In this document: in pieces, positions 1-5,032 of the stretch
Layout of the letters: every line of letters begins with the position of its first letter
Numbering within the stretch: the first letter of the stretch is position 1
From: Xanthobacteraceae bacterium
Lineage (GTDB): Bacteria > Pseudomonadota > Alphaproteobacteria > Rhizobiales > Xanthobacteraceae
Reading direction: 5' to 3'
NCBI GenBank assembly: GCA_030648135.1
Contig: JAUSIF010000303.1
Location: 1 to 5,354 of the forward strand
Length of the DNA: 5,354 bases
Translations under genes and position numbers: made by a program
The notes under the pieces: model-generated
The model's database searches: none
What the model saw: the letters and a program-made list of their open reading frames with translations, nothing else
Told to the model about the DNA's origin: nothing

Positions 1-1
1 G

Positions 2-565
2 CGTCGTATCTTTGACGCAGCGCAGACCGAGGACGTCGACAGAATCCTCAACCCGAACCCGCCGCCGAACCCTGAACTGATCGCCAAAGCGGCCGAGCTC
101 GAGCTCAAGGGGCAATCGGAACGGGTCAAGCAGATCAAGGACATCGCGCAAGCCGTGCTCTACATCGCGCAGGCCGACAAGGCATCGAACGCGCAGAACG
201 TCGACTGGGCGACGCATCAGCTCGAGGTCGTCAAGTTCATGGTCGAATCTTTGACCGGAGAGCAGTCACAGCAGGGAGCGGAAGGTGGGCTAGCTGGGCA
301 GGAACCTCCCGGTGAACCAGCGCCGTCCGACGATGGCGAGGAGCCGCCTGTCCCTGGCGCGCGCAAGGCACCGGACGGGCATTTCTACGTGCCTGACCCC
401 AAGCGGAAGGGGAAGTTCATGCGCGTGATGGACGGGGCACCGCGCGACGACGGCTTCCACCCGGCCCTAATCGGCGCGAAGAAAGCACCGGACGGGAACT
501 GGTACGTCCCGCATCATGGGAATAAAGGGAAGTATCTGAAGGTAGTGCACGGCGGGGAGAAATAA
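2..565 (+). CDS. Probable portal protein, C-terminal part (5' end outside window)
   Basis: The frame is open from base 2 to the TAA at 563-565, giving 187 residues of a protein that begins upstream; the GTG at 155 is an internal codon, not a convincing start, because the reading before it has the same character. The first 60 or so residues (RIFDAAQTEDVDRILNP, then PPPNPELIAKAAELELKGQ) have the 'NPxPxPNPELxxKxxELxLKGQ' look, followed by an amphipathic helix, that I associate with the end of podovirus-type portal proteins. Portals form the dodecameric ring at the capsid vertex through which DNA enters. A Glu/Pro/Gly-rich linker follows (around 256-355), then two copies of a KAPDG module. Position immediately before head genes and ahead of a scaffold-like gene fits a portal. 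The portal call is by resemblance and gene order; another virion protein with a helical tail is possible. Confidence 0.6.
   Translation, partial: RRIFDAAQTEDVDRILNPNPPPNPELIAKAAELELKGQSERVKQIKDIAQAVLYIAQADKASNAQNVDWATHQLEVVKFMVESLTGEQSQQGAEGGLAGQEPPGEPAPSDDGEEPPVPGARKAPDGHFYVPDPKRKGKFMRVMDGAPRDDGFHPALIGAKKAPDGNWYVPHHGNKGKYLKVVHGGEK
356..436 (+). repeat. KAPDG module, copy 1, in the portal tail
   Basis: This encodes 27 residues running GARKAPDGHFYVP, then DPKRKGKFMRVMDG. It matches the copy at 473-553 at 15 of 27 positions by eye: G, A, K, APDG, YVP, KGK, V and final G are shared. The substitutions are mostly conservative (R/K, F/W, F/Y, M/L). It is rich in basic and aromatic residues. Confidence 0.8.
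473..553 (+). repeat. KAPDG module, copy 2, at the extreme C-terminus of the portal
   Basis: This encodes 27 residues running GAKKAPDGNWYVP, then HHGNKGKYLKVVHG, three codons before the stop. It starts 39 codons after copy 1, with a 12-residue spacer between copies. The DNA is more diverged than the protein, so this is an old duplication kept at the amino-acid level rather than a recent slip. Confidence 0.8.
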
Positions 566-569
566 CGTC

Positions 570-1031
570 ATGCCAAATTTGAGCGGAATTGGTGCCGGCG
601 CGATCCCAGAAGAGTTTAATGTTGGCAAGGCTCCGGACAATCCGGCTGGCCAGCCCATTGGCAATATCGGGCAGCTTCAACCGCCAAGCGTTACGCAGCA
701 GCCGCTTGCTCCTCTACAGCAACCGATAGGCGGGAATTTCCAACCGCCGCCTATCGCGCCTGCCATGGGCGCTGGGTTGCCAGGAACGACGGCAGCACCA
801 TCTTTCGGTGCGACAAATCAGCCCATGCTCGGCGGTGCTCCGGTGGATATGACGACGTTCCTCCCCGGGCTTCAGCAGGTTCCGAACAACACCGGCTCGC
901 ATTGGCCAGTCGAGTTTCAGCCGGTCGACTACGATCCTTTCCAGGCGATTGCCGGACAGCCGAACAGCGCCGCGGCCGGAACGGCACAGCCACAAGGCGG
1001 CCCGGCGAACAACAATCTGACGATGCGGTGA
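570..1031 (+). CDS. Pro/Gln/Gly-rich phage protein with one DYDPF motif
   Basis: This 153-residue protein has no fold I recognise. It is dominated by Pro, Gln, Gly, Ala and Asn and is likely disordered. A short degenerate repeat is visible at residues 28-41 (QPIGNIGQLQPPSV) and 51-62 (QPIGGNFQPPPI). Near the end, residues 116-123 read FQPVDYDPF-like (F-Q-P-V-D-Y-D-P, then F), a motif repeated twice in the next gene. The ATG at 570 is preceded by GGGGAG at 554-559, a good Shine-Dalgarno with slightly long spacing, and it lies only 4 bases after the portal stop. The stop is TGA at 1029-1031, and the following gene continues in the same frame. A minor virion or internal head protein is a guess from position. 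Whether this and the next gene are one readthrough product is unresolved. Confidence 0.7.
   Translation: MPNLSGIGAGAIPEEFNVGKAPDNPAGQPIGNIGQLQPPSVTQQPLAPLQQPIGGNFQPPPIAPAMGAGLPGTTAAPSFGATNQPMLGGAPVDMTTFLPGLQQVPNNTGSHWPVEFQPVDYDPFQAIAGQPNSAAAGTAQPQGGPANNNLTMR
912..941 (+). repeat. DxDPF motif, copy 1
   Basis: Codons read E-F-Q-P-V-D-Y-D-P-F. The core P-[VI]-D-x-D-P-F recurs at 1050-1073 and 1335-1358 in the following gene, in otherwise unrelated low-complexity sequence. Confidence 0.75.
1027..1031 (+). promoter_or_regulatory. Shine-Dalgarno GGTGA overlapping the upstream stop codon
   Basis: GGTGA can pair with UCACC of the 16S rRNA tail and sits 6 bases before ATG 1038. Its last three bases are the TGA stop of the 570-1031 gene, so a ribosome terminating there is parked on the next start site. 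This favours coupled translation of the two genes. Confidence 0.5.
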
Positions 1032-1037
1032 CGGCCG

Positions 1038-1580
1038 ATGGTGGACTTGGTTCCGATCGATGACGATCCGTTCGTTGCTGCGGCGCCGTCGAGCGGAAAT
1101 GTCCTTGACCCAGCATCGCAGCCCGTCTCGCCGTGGGCAGATTCTCCTATCGCCAAGGTCGGACGCCTGATCGGCGAGCGCGGGCTTGGTAGTGCGATCC
1201 CAAAGCGAGCAGCCGAGTCCATGCCTGATTTCTGGCAGCGATGGAACGGGATGATCGGCGGATTGACGGTGCCCGCAGGACAATCGGCTGGCCCGCCGCC
1301 TAGCGCGCCGGTCGACGTGGCGGCGATCCACTTCGTCCCGATCGACCACGATCCGTTCGCGCCGAAGAAAACATCGACGCTTGGATATGCTGGTGACATG
1401 GCGGTCCCGCCCGAAGAAGGTCAGCCCAGAGTCTACCCAACCCCACCGACACGTGAGCCGCACGATCCGATGGTGAACGTCGAGCGGTCATTGCCGTTGC
1501 CGCTAGATCGCAATACAATTCACCCAGAGGACGTGCCGGACGCCCAAAGCATGCGGCAGTTCAAGCAACAGGATATCTAA
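1038..1580 (+). CDS. Low-complexity phage protein with two DxDPF motifs
   Basis: This 180-residue protein is not a family I can name. It opens with MVDLVPIDDDPF and carries a second copy, VPIDHDPF, at residues 100-107. Between them lies a more ordered-looking stretch, about residues 36-76, with hydrophobic and aromatic residues (GRLIGERGLGS, then MPDFWQRWNGMIGG). The tail is Pro/Arg-rich and probably disordered. The start ATG 1038 has GGTGA 6 bases upstream. GTG 1041 is an alternative. The frame is the same as that of the preceding gene, with only TGA-CGG-CCG between them. The stop overlaps the next start as TAATG at 1578-1582. In phages I have seen this 'VPxDxDPF' style in proteins next to head or internal-virion genes, but no function is established from the sequence. 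Confidence 0.7.
   Translation: MVDLVPIDDDPFVAAAPSSGNVLDPASQPVSPWADSPIAKVGRLIGERGLGSAIPKRAAESMPDFWQRWNGMIGGLTVPAGQSAGPPPSAPVDVAAIHFVPIDHDPFAPKKTSTLGYAGDMAVPPEEGQPRVYPTPPTREPHDPMVNVERSLPLPLDRNTIHPEDVPDAQSMRQFKQQDI
1050..1073 (+). repeat. DxDPF motif, copy 2
   Basis: Codons read V-P-I-D-D-D-P-F, residues 5-12 of the protein, so this copy lies at the very N-terminus. Confidence 0.75.
1335..1358 (+). repeat. DxDPF motif, copy 3
   Basis: Codons read V-P-I-D-H-D-P-F, followed by A-P-K-K. It matches copy 2 at seven of eight residues. It is embedded in the internal part of the 1038-1580 protein, after a Pro/Ala linker. Confidence 0.75.
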
Positions 1581-1900
1581 TGGCCGACGAGAAGAAGCAG
1601 GCTACGACCATCCCCAGCGGCATCGGCGCGACCGAGTTCAACACTTGGAAGCACCACCCGGTTACGAAGGCCTATTTCCAGTACCTACTCGATCAGCGCG
1701 CCGACATCAAAGGCGCCGCGGTCGAAGCATGGGAAGGCGGGAAGCTCAGCCTCGCCATCGCCGATGAAATGCGCGGGGTGTCAAATACGCTCAAGCGCGC
1801 TGCCGAGCCCGACTTCGCCGAACTCGTAAAGTTCTACGATGAAATCAACCAGATGAAAAAGCAGGAGCTACAAGCCGATGACAACGAAAAAGATAATTGA
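1580..1900 (+). CDS. Small acidic phage protein of unknown function
   Basis: This 106-residue soluble protein has a conserved-looking core FNTWKHHPVTKAYFQYLLDQ at about residues 20-39, then mostly helical, charged sequence to an acidic end (QADDNEKDN). Small proteins with a 'W..HPVT..' opening occur between portal and head genes in other tailed phages; I know no function for them. The ATG at 1580 overlaps the upstream TAA as TAATG, and AGGA at 1570-1573 gives a ribosome binding site at usual spacing. The 3' end overlaps the GroES-like gene by 23 bases, so the two are probably translationally coupled. Confidence 0.75.
   Translation: MADEKKQATTIPSGIGATEFNTWKHHPVTKAYFQYLLDQRADIKGAAVEAWEGGKLSLAIADEMRGVSNTLKRAAEPDFAELVKFYDEINQMKKQELQADDNEKDN
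1863..1867 (+). promoter_or_regulatory. Shine-Dalgarno AGGAG for the co-chaperonin gene
   Basis: AGGAG ends 10 bases before ATG 1878 and lies inside the preceding coding region. It decides the start at 1878, which overlaps the upstream gene, over any later internal ATG. Confidence 0.5.
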
Positions 1901-2303
1901 AACGAAAGCGCCGAGAACTAGTTCGGCTTCCACATACAAAACACCGCTTTCTCAATATATTACTGCGAACTATTCCGGTAAAAACGAGTCTGGTTGGACT
2001 GCGGTAACCGAGCATGTTCTAGTATTGCCTGATCTACCGATGCAAAAGATCGGGAATATTATCATTCCAGCGCCAATCGTAGATCAAAAAGCTGACGCAG
2101 CAGAGAGTGGAATCCTAATTGAATTAGGACCAGACGCGTTCATTTGGAACAGCGACCGCACTCGTAGATTAGAAAAGGAAATCCCTAAAGCTGGGAGTCG
2201 CGTAGTTTTCAACCGATATTCTGGGATTATTCTTTCCGGCGATGATGGACAGACCTATTACATCCTCGTCGACCACAGCGTGAAGGCGACAAGGCCGCTA
2301 TAA
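1878..2303 (+). CDS. GroES-like co-chaperonin (Cpn10 family)
   Basis: This 141-residue protein has a GroES-type domain at about residues 42-139 behind a roughly 40-residue Ser/Thr/Lys-rich N-terminal extension absent from bacterial GroES (about 97 residues). Recognisable elements are the first strand (TEHVLVLPDL, 44-53), a mobile-loop equivalent ending in GNIIIPAP (59-66), where GroES has GGIVLP, then SGILIELGPDAF (77-88), and the barrel motif GSRVVFNRYSG (106-116), matching GDKVLFGKYSG of GroES. Such proteins cap GroEL and enclose substrate; T4 gp31 and RB49 CocO do this for coat proteins. The hydrophobic tripeptide III would dock to GroEL. Location between portal and scaffold/coat genes suggests a head-protein client (inference). 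The gene is clearly AT-richer than its neighbours: about 45% GC by hand count over 1921-2220, against about 65% over 1681-1740, suggesting separate acquisition. Confidence 0.88.
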   Translation: MTTKKIIETKAPRTSSASTYKTPLSQYITANYSGKNESGWTAVTEHVLVLPDLPMQKIGNIIIPAPIVDQKADAAESGILIELGPDAFIWNSDRTRRLEKEIPKAGSRVVFNRYSGIILSGDDGQTYYILVDHSVKATRPL

Positions 2304-2324
2304 CGGCGGCACATCGCACACTTT

Positions 2325-2329
2325 GGAGG
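2325..2329 (+). promoter_or_regulatory. Strong Shine-Dalgarno GGAGG
   Basis: GGAGG lies 5 bases before ATG 2335 and fixes the start of the membrane protein there. The in-frame TTG at 2323 would place the start on top of this site and is rejected. Confidence 0.75.
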
Positions 2330-2334
2330 CTCAC

Positions 2335-2556
2335 ATGCCGTTGCTCACCACCATAGCCGCCGCTTCATCGATGGGAGGGCTCGTGGCCCTTCTCGTCCCG
2401 ATCATCGTCATCGTCATCGTGGCGCTCATCATTTGGGCGATCAACGAGCGGTTTGCGCCGGACCCGCTCATCAAGCAGATCGTCCAGTACGTTTTGTTCG
2501 GCGTGGTGCTGATCGTTCTCATAATGAAGCTGTTTCCCCTTCTCGGTTTCAATTAG
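2335..2556 (+). CDS. Small two-helix membrane protein, Thivi_2564-like
   Basis: This 73-residue protein has two clear transmembrane segments, about residues 15-37 and 50-69, joined by a short polar loop NERFAPDPLIKQI. The loop-plus-helix pattern (W-A-I-N-x-x-F, then P-L-I-K-x-I-V) resembles the small Thivi_2564 family of two-helix proteins found in proteobacteria and phages (W-L-I-N-x-x-I-P, then K-I-K-x-I-L). That resemblance is from memory. No signal peptidase site is evident. Function is unknown. Size and two-helix topology are compatible with a holin-like protein, but there is no endolysin or spanin in the window, so I do not call it a holin. The gene lies 31 bases after the co-chaperonin stop with its own strong ribosome binding site. 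Confidence 0.8.
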   Translation: MPLLTTIAAASSMGGLVALLVPIIVIVIVALIIWAINERFAPDPLIKQIVQYVLFGVVLIVLIMKLFPLLGFN

Positions 2557-2576
2557 CCGAGGGCGACGAGGCTATC

Positions 2577-2981
2577 GTGAAGCAATACGATCCGCCATTG
2601 ACCGACAAACAAATCGACGCGATGGAAGAATCCGAGGCAATTCCCGGGATGATGTCGATTGTTGAGAGAGCATATCGTTGTGTCGATGGACTCATTGGAC
2701 CGCGAAGCCAGACTGGCGAGCCGTACGTCACGCTCATGCACTCAGGGGTCAAAGCCGAAGGCGAGCCTGTTCCGGAGCCTGAATCATGGCCAGCCCCAGG
2801 ACTTGCTACTGGGGAATGGATAGACGCGCTGGACCGATATGTCGCCAGCAGAAAACTTGCCGGACCTGCAACGCTGTACTGGCGAACGAAGCCGATACTT
2901 GAGAGAGAGCATGGCGGCAAAGGCTGGACCGTTTACAGCCGGCTACTGGTTTCAGATAAGCCGATAATTAATGGATGTTGA
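2577..2981 (+). CDS. Conserved-looking phage protein of unknown function
   Basis: This is a 134-residue soluble protein. The frame is open further upstream to 2433, but that part only shadows the membrane protein gene. GTG 2577 is chosen because GAGG at 2568-2571 lies 5 bases before it and the protein character changes there (MKQYDPPLTDKQIDAMEES). ATG 2622 is a less supported alternative. The N-terminal half looks helical (residues 7-38). A Pro/Glu-rich hinge follows around 65-78. The C-terminal part looks like strands: GPATLYWRTKPILE, then GKGWTVYSRLLVSDKP. The end pattern 'LYWR..P.....GWTVYSRLLVSDKP' reads like a folded, conserved domain, but I cannot name it. It sits directly upstream of the Tad1-like gene, so an accessory role is as likely as a structural one. 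Confidence 0.7.
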   Translation: MKQYDPPLTDKQIDAMEESEAIPGMMSIVERAYRCVDGLIGPRSQTGEPYVTLMHSGVKAEGEPVPEPESWPAPGLATGEWIDALDRYVASRKLAGPATLYWRTKPILEREHGGKGWTVYSRLLVSDKPIINGC

Positions 2982-3005
2982 GAGATCAAAACAAAGGACC
3001 ACACC

Positions 3006-3389
3006 ATGCGAAAGCTCCACTCCCACATAGCGAATCCGGTCAATGACCGTATCGAAATAGCCGTTCTGAACAATCCCGGCGCTGGCGGTGCTTGCCACGT
3101 CTACGAGATTACCAGCCGTGCGGCCGACGGCAAACCACCAGGCTCAGAACTTGATCCGCTCGTCATTCGATTCCAGAACGGGCCGATCAACGAGGCCGGC
3201 ATTAACGGCATTACGCAAGAGGTGCTACTTGCCATCGTGGCCGACCGCCTTCTGTCGTTTCAGGCCGGGCCGTTCGCCTGTCCCGAGAACGCCGACGCAT
3301 TGACGCACGTCACCGAAGCGTTGGAAACGCTCAAGTCGAGAACCCGCGAGAGGATGGCGCGCGGCGTCGAAGGCAAGAGTGTCGTCTAA
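3006..3389 (+). CDS. Tad1-like cyclic-nucleotide sponge (putative anti-Thoeris/anti-CBASS protein)
   Basis: This 127-residue protein matches what I know of the Tad1 group in the Acb2/Tad1 superfamily. It has an N-terminal strand region (IEIAVLNNPGAGGACHVYEI, 16-35), a strand VIRFQNGPINEAGINGI (53-69), then a helical hairpin: LLAIVADRLLSFQAGPFACP and ENADALTHVTEALETLKSRT, ending RERMARGVEG. The signature FQxGPxxExGxNG, DRLxxFQxGPFACxEN and RTxxRxxRGVEG is distinctive. Tad1 proteins are hexamers that bind and hide gcADPR made by TIR enzymes in Thoeris and, in some members, cyclic oligonucleotides of CBASS. F85, N95 and R112 have the spacing I recall for ligand-contacting F82, N92 and R109 of Clostridium botulinum Tad1; this is memory, not an alignment. 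The start ATG 3006 has AAAGGA at 2993-2998. The family call is fairly firm; actual anti-defence activity is inference. Confidence 0.65.
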   Translation: MRKLHSHIANPVNDRIEIAVLNNPGAGGACHVYEITSRAADGKPPGSELDPLVIRFQNGPINEAGINGITQEVLLAIVADRLLSFQAGPFACPENADALTHVTEALETLKSRTRERMARGVEGKSVV

Positions 3390-3441
3390 GGCTTGTGTTC
3401 CGCGTTCCGAAATTGTATGAATCCACGCAAGCGAGGCACGA

Positions 3442-4428
3442 ATGACCCATATTGACCCTGGCTCTGACCAGATCGATCCGAACGCACCACCGCAGAATCC
3501 ACCCGGCAACGGCGCTCCAGCAGAAGCCGTTGCTGTCGATACCGAGAAGTTTGCCCGTCGCCTAGGATGGCGGCCCGAGGCCGAGTTCTCCGGCGCCCCG
3601 GCCAGCCGCCGGCCGAAGTCATTCCTTTCCGCCGCCGACTACATCGCCAAGGTTGAGCAGGAAGTCCCGATCTTGCGGGACCGGCTGCGCCAGCAGGACT
3701 CCACCATCGTCAAACTGGAATCGACGGTCACCGACACTGCGCGCAAGGTCGACGAGGCCGCGGCCGTCATCCGGCAGATGCACGAGAGCAACAAATCAGC
3801 CAATGAGCGCGCCTACAAGCGCGCGCGCGCCGATCTCGAGCGCGAGATGGACGCCGCCGCGCGCACTGGCGATCCGGCCGCCTACGACGACACCAAGGCC
3901 AAGATCGCGCGGCTCGATTCAGAGCAAGCCGAGCAGGTGCCGCCGCCCGCCAAGGTGAACGGGGTCGCTCCGGCCGCCGAAGCACCGCCGGTCATGCAGA
4001 CAATTCCGGAGGTCGAGGTTTGGAAGGCTAGACCAGAGAATAAATGGTTTGGCGCGGATATCGTTCTCAATCAGGCGGCGATCGCCTACGAATCAACGAT
4101 TGATCGGAACATTCCGCTCGCCGACCGCCTGGAGAAAATGGGCCAATGGGTAGAAAAGAAATTTGGCGCGGATTATCCGCATTATTTCCCCGGCCATGAA
4201 GCGGAGATCGAGGAACCGGTTTCGCCACCGGTGCCGCCCGGTCCGCCGACAAACCTTCGCCGCCGCGCGCCGCCGCGTGTCGCTTCCCCAGGTGGTGGAA
4301 ACGAGCAACCGCATGACGGGCTGACCTACGAAACGATGACTGCCGAAGAAAAACAGCATTGTGACTACCTCGTCAAAACGATCAAAGGCATGACGAGAGA
4401 AGACTACCTTCGCGATTACAAAAGGTGA
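3442..4428 (+). CDS. Probable head scaffolding protein
   Basis: This 328-residue, highly charged protein lacks transmembrane segments. Order of parts: a disordered Pro/Asn/Ala N-terminus (1-32); a short motif FARRLGWRPEAEFSG (37-51); a long helical, probably coiled-coil region (about 66-165) with many Glu, Arg and Ala; a Pro/Ala linker (166-190); a compact domain WKARPENKWFGADIVLNQAA to YPHYFPGH (194-252); a Pro-rich basic linker (255-290); and a short helical tail, LTYETMTAEEKQHCDYL to YLRDYKR (294-328). Disorder, coiled coil and a small C-terminal helical domain directly before the coat gene is the classic scaffold arrangement, where the tail contacts coat subunits and the protein leaves before or during packaging. 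The start ATG 3442 has GCGAGG at 3431-3436. A minor internal head protein is the main alternative. Confidence 0.65.
   Translation: MTHIDPGSDQIDPNAPPQNPPGNGAPAEAVAVDTEKFARRLGWRPEAEFSGAPASRRPKSFLSAADYIAKVEQEVPILRDRLRQQDSTIVKLESTVTDTARKVDEAAAVIRQMHESNKSANERAYKRARADLEREMDAAARTGDPAAYDDTKAKIARLDSEQAEQVPPPAKVNGVAPAAEAPPVMQTIPEVEVWKARPENKWFGADIVLNQAAIAYESTIDRNIPLADRLEKMGQWVEKKFGADYPHYFPGHEAEIEEPVSPPVPPGPPTNLRRRAPPRVASPGGGNEQPHDGLTYETMTAEEKQHCDYLVKTIKGMTREDYLRDYKR
4423..4428 (+). promoter_or_regulatory. Shine-Dalgarno AGGTGA containing the scaffold gene's stop codon
   Basis: AGGTGA ends 5 bases before ATG 4434. The TGA within it terminates the scaffold-like gene. This decides ATG 4434 over GTG 4425, which has no purine-rich site before it and lies inside this element. 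Confidence 0.6.
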
Positions 4429-4433
4429 GCAAA

Positions 4434-4970
4434 ATGGCCCCTCGCAGCACGCCGCAGCCCGTCCGCCACGTTCAAACCGCCGCGCCAGCGCCGCAACCAG
4501 AGCAGGCCGCGCTGCCGCAGGAAGCAATCGCACAGCCGAGCGACGAAGACGCTGCCTCGATCCGCGCGCGCCAGCTTCGCGAAGGCAATCGCCGCGCCGC
4601 GAACTCGCGCGTGCCGCGCTTGGACTATCCGAAGCGCCAGGGCTGGCATCAGTGCTGGATCAACGACCAGCCCGGCAACATCCAGCGGATGAAGGAGCTC
4701 GGCTATGATTTCCGTATTGACGCGGTTTCGAAAGAGCGTATAAGTCGCGTTGCTGGAACCGCCGATAGTGGCGGCGGCCTCCAGACGTACCTGATGGAAA
4801 TCCCGCTCTCGATTTACAACGACGACAGCAAGGCCCTTGAAGCTGAGATGAACTTGATCGACGCACAGATTCACCGTGGCGCGATCGAAGGCGAGGCGAA
4901 GGATAAGGGCCTGCACGTACCGACGAACCCCGACGGGTCCAGTCGAATCAAGATCGAGGCGGTCAGGTAA
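4434..4970 (+). CDS. Phage head-region protein of unknown function
   Basis: This 178-residue protein has a disordered Pro/Gln/Ala-rich N-terminus (about 1-38), a basic helix (residues 42-58), and then a block RQGWHQCWINDQPGNIQRMK followed by ELGYDFRID (about 68-96). The 'W.ND..GNI....ELGYDF' pattern recurs in small proteins encoded between scaffold and coat genes in other tailed phages, where it is generally annotated only as hypothetical or structural. Later parts include GGGLQTYLMEIPLSIYNDD and an acidic helix with EAEMNLIDAQIHRG. GTG 4425 is an alternative start adding three residues. I see no catalytic motif. A virion or assembly role is inferred from its place only. Confidence 0.7.
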   Translation: MAPRSTPQPVRHVQTAAPAPQPEQAALPQEAIAQPSDEDAASIRARQLREGNRRAANSRVPRLDYPKRQGWHQCWINDQPGNIQRMKELGYDFRIDAVSKERISRVAGTADSGGGLQTYLMEIPLSIYNDDSKALEAEMNLIDAQIHRGAIEGEAKDKGLHVPTNPDGSSRIKIEAVR

Positions 4971-4983
4971 TCCACCCCTCTCT

Positions 4984-5008
4984 CGATAGACGCTATCCCC
5001 GATAGACG
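4984..5008 (+). repeat. CGATAGACG direct repeat with two alternative GATAG/CTATC hairpins
   Basis: CGATAGACG occurs at 4984-4992 and 5000-5008, a 16-base period, with a weaker third copy CGATTGACCG at 5013-5022. CTATC at 4993-4997 can pair with GATAG at 4985-4989 or with GATAG at 5001-5005. Each option is a 5-base stem with a 3-base loop, and they exclude one another. Confidence 0.5.
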
Positions 5009-5032
5009 ATCCCGATTGACCGATACTGCCTT

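Noticed and set aside
714..1463. Long open frame on the minus strand (249 codons)
   Set aside because: It spans two well-supported + strand genes, is Arg-rich in the way antisense GC-rich frames are, and has no recognisable domain. The stop-free run is a by-product of codon bias.
2335..2556. Calling the two-helix protein a holin
   Set aside because: No lysis genes are nearby, and the family resemblance is to proteins of unknown function. Topology alone is not sufficient.
2433..2576. Upstream extension of the 2577 gene
   Set aside because: The extra 48 codons lie in another frame over the membrane protein gene, have no ribosome binding site of their own and read as Arg-rich filler. GTG 2577 has GAGG at proper spacing.
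3391..3432. Inverted pair GCTTGTG and CGCAAGC around the scaffold gene's start region
   Set aside because: The stem is 7 pairs with one G-T pair, and the loop is about 30 bases. There is no T-run. It is likely chance.
5016..5028. TTGACC or GATACT as promoter boxes in the leader
   Set aside because: Neither has a partner hexamer at 16-18 bases. In a phage operon with host sigma factors unknown, this is not enough to call a promoter.
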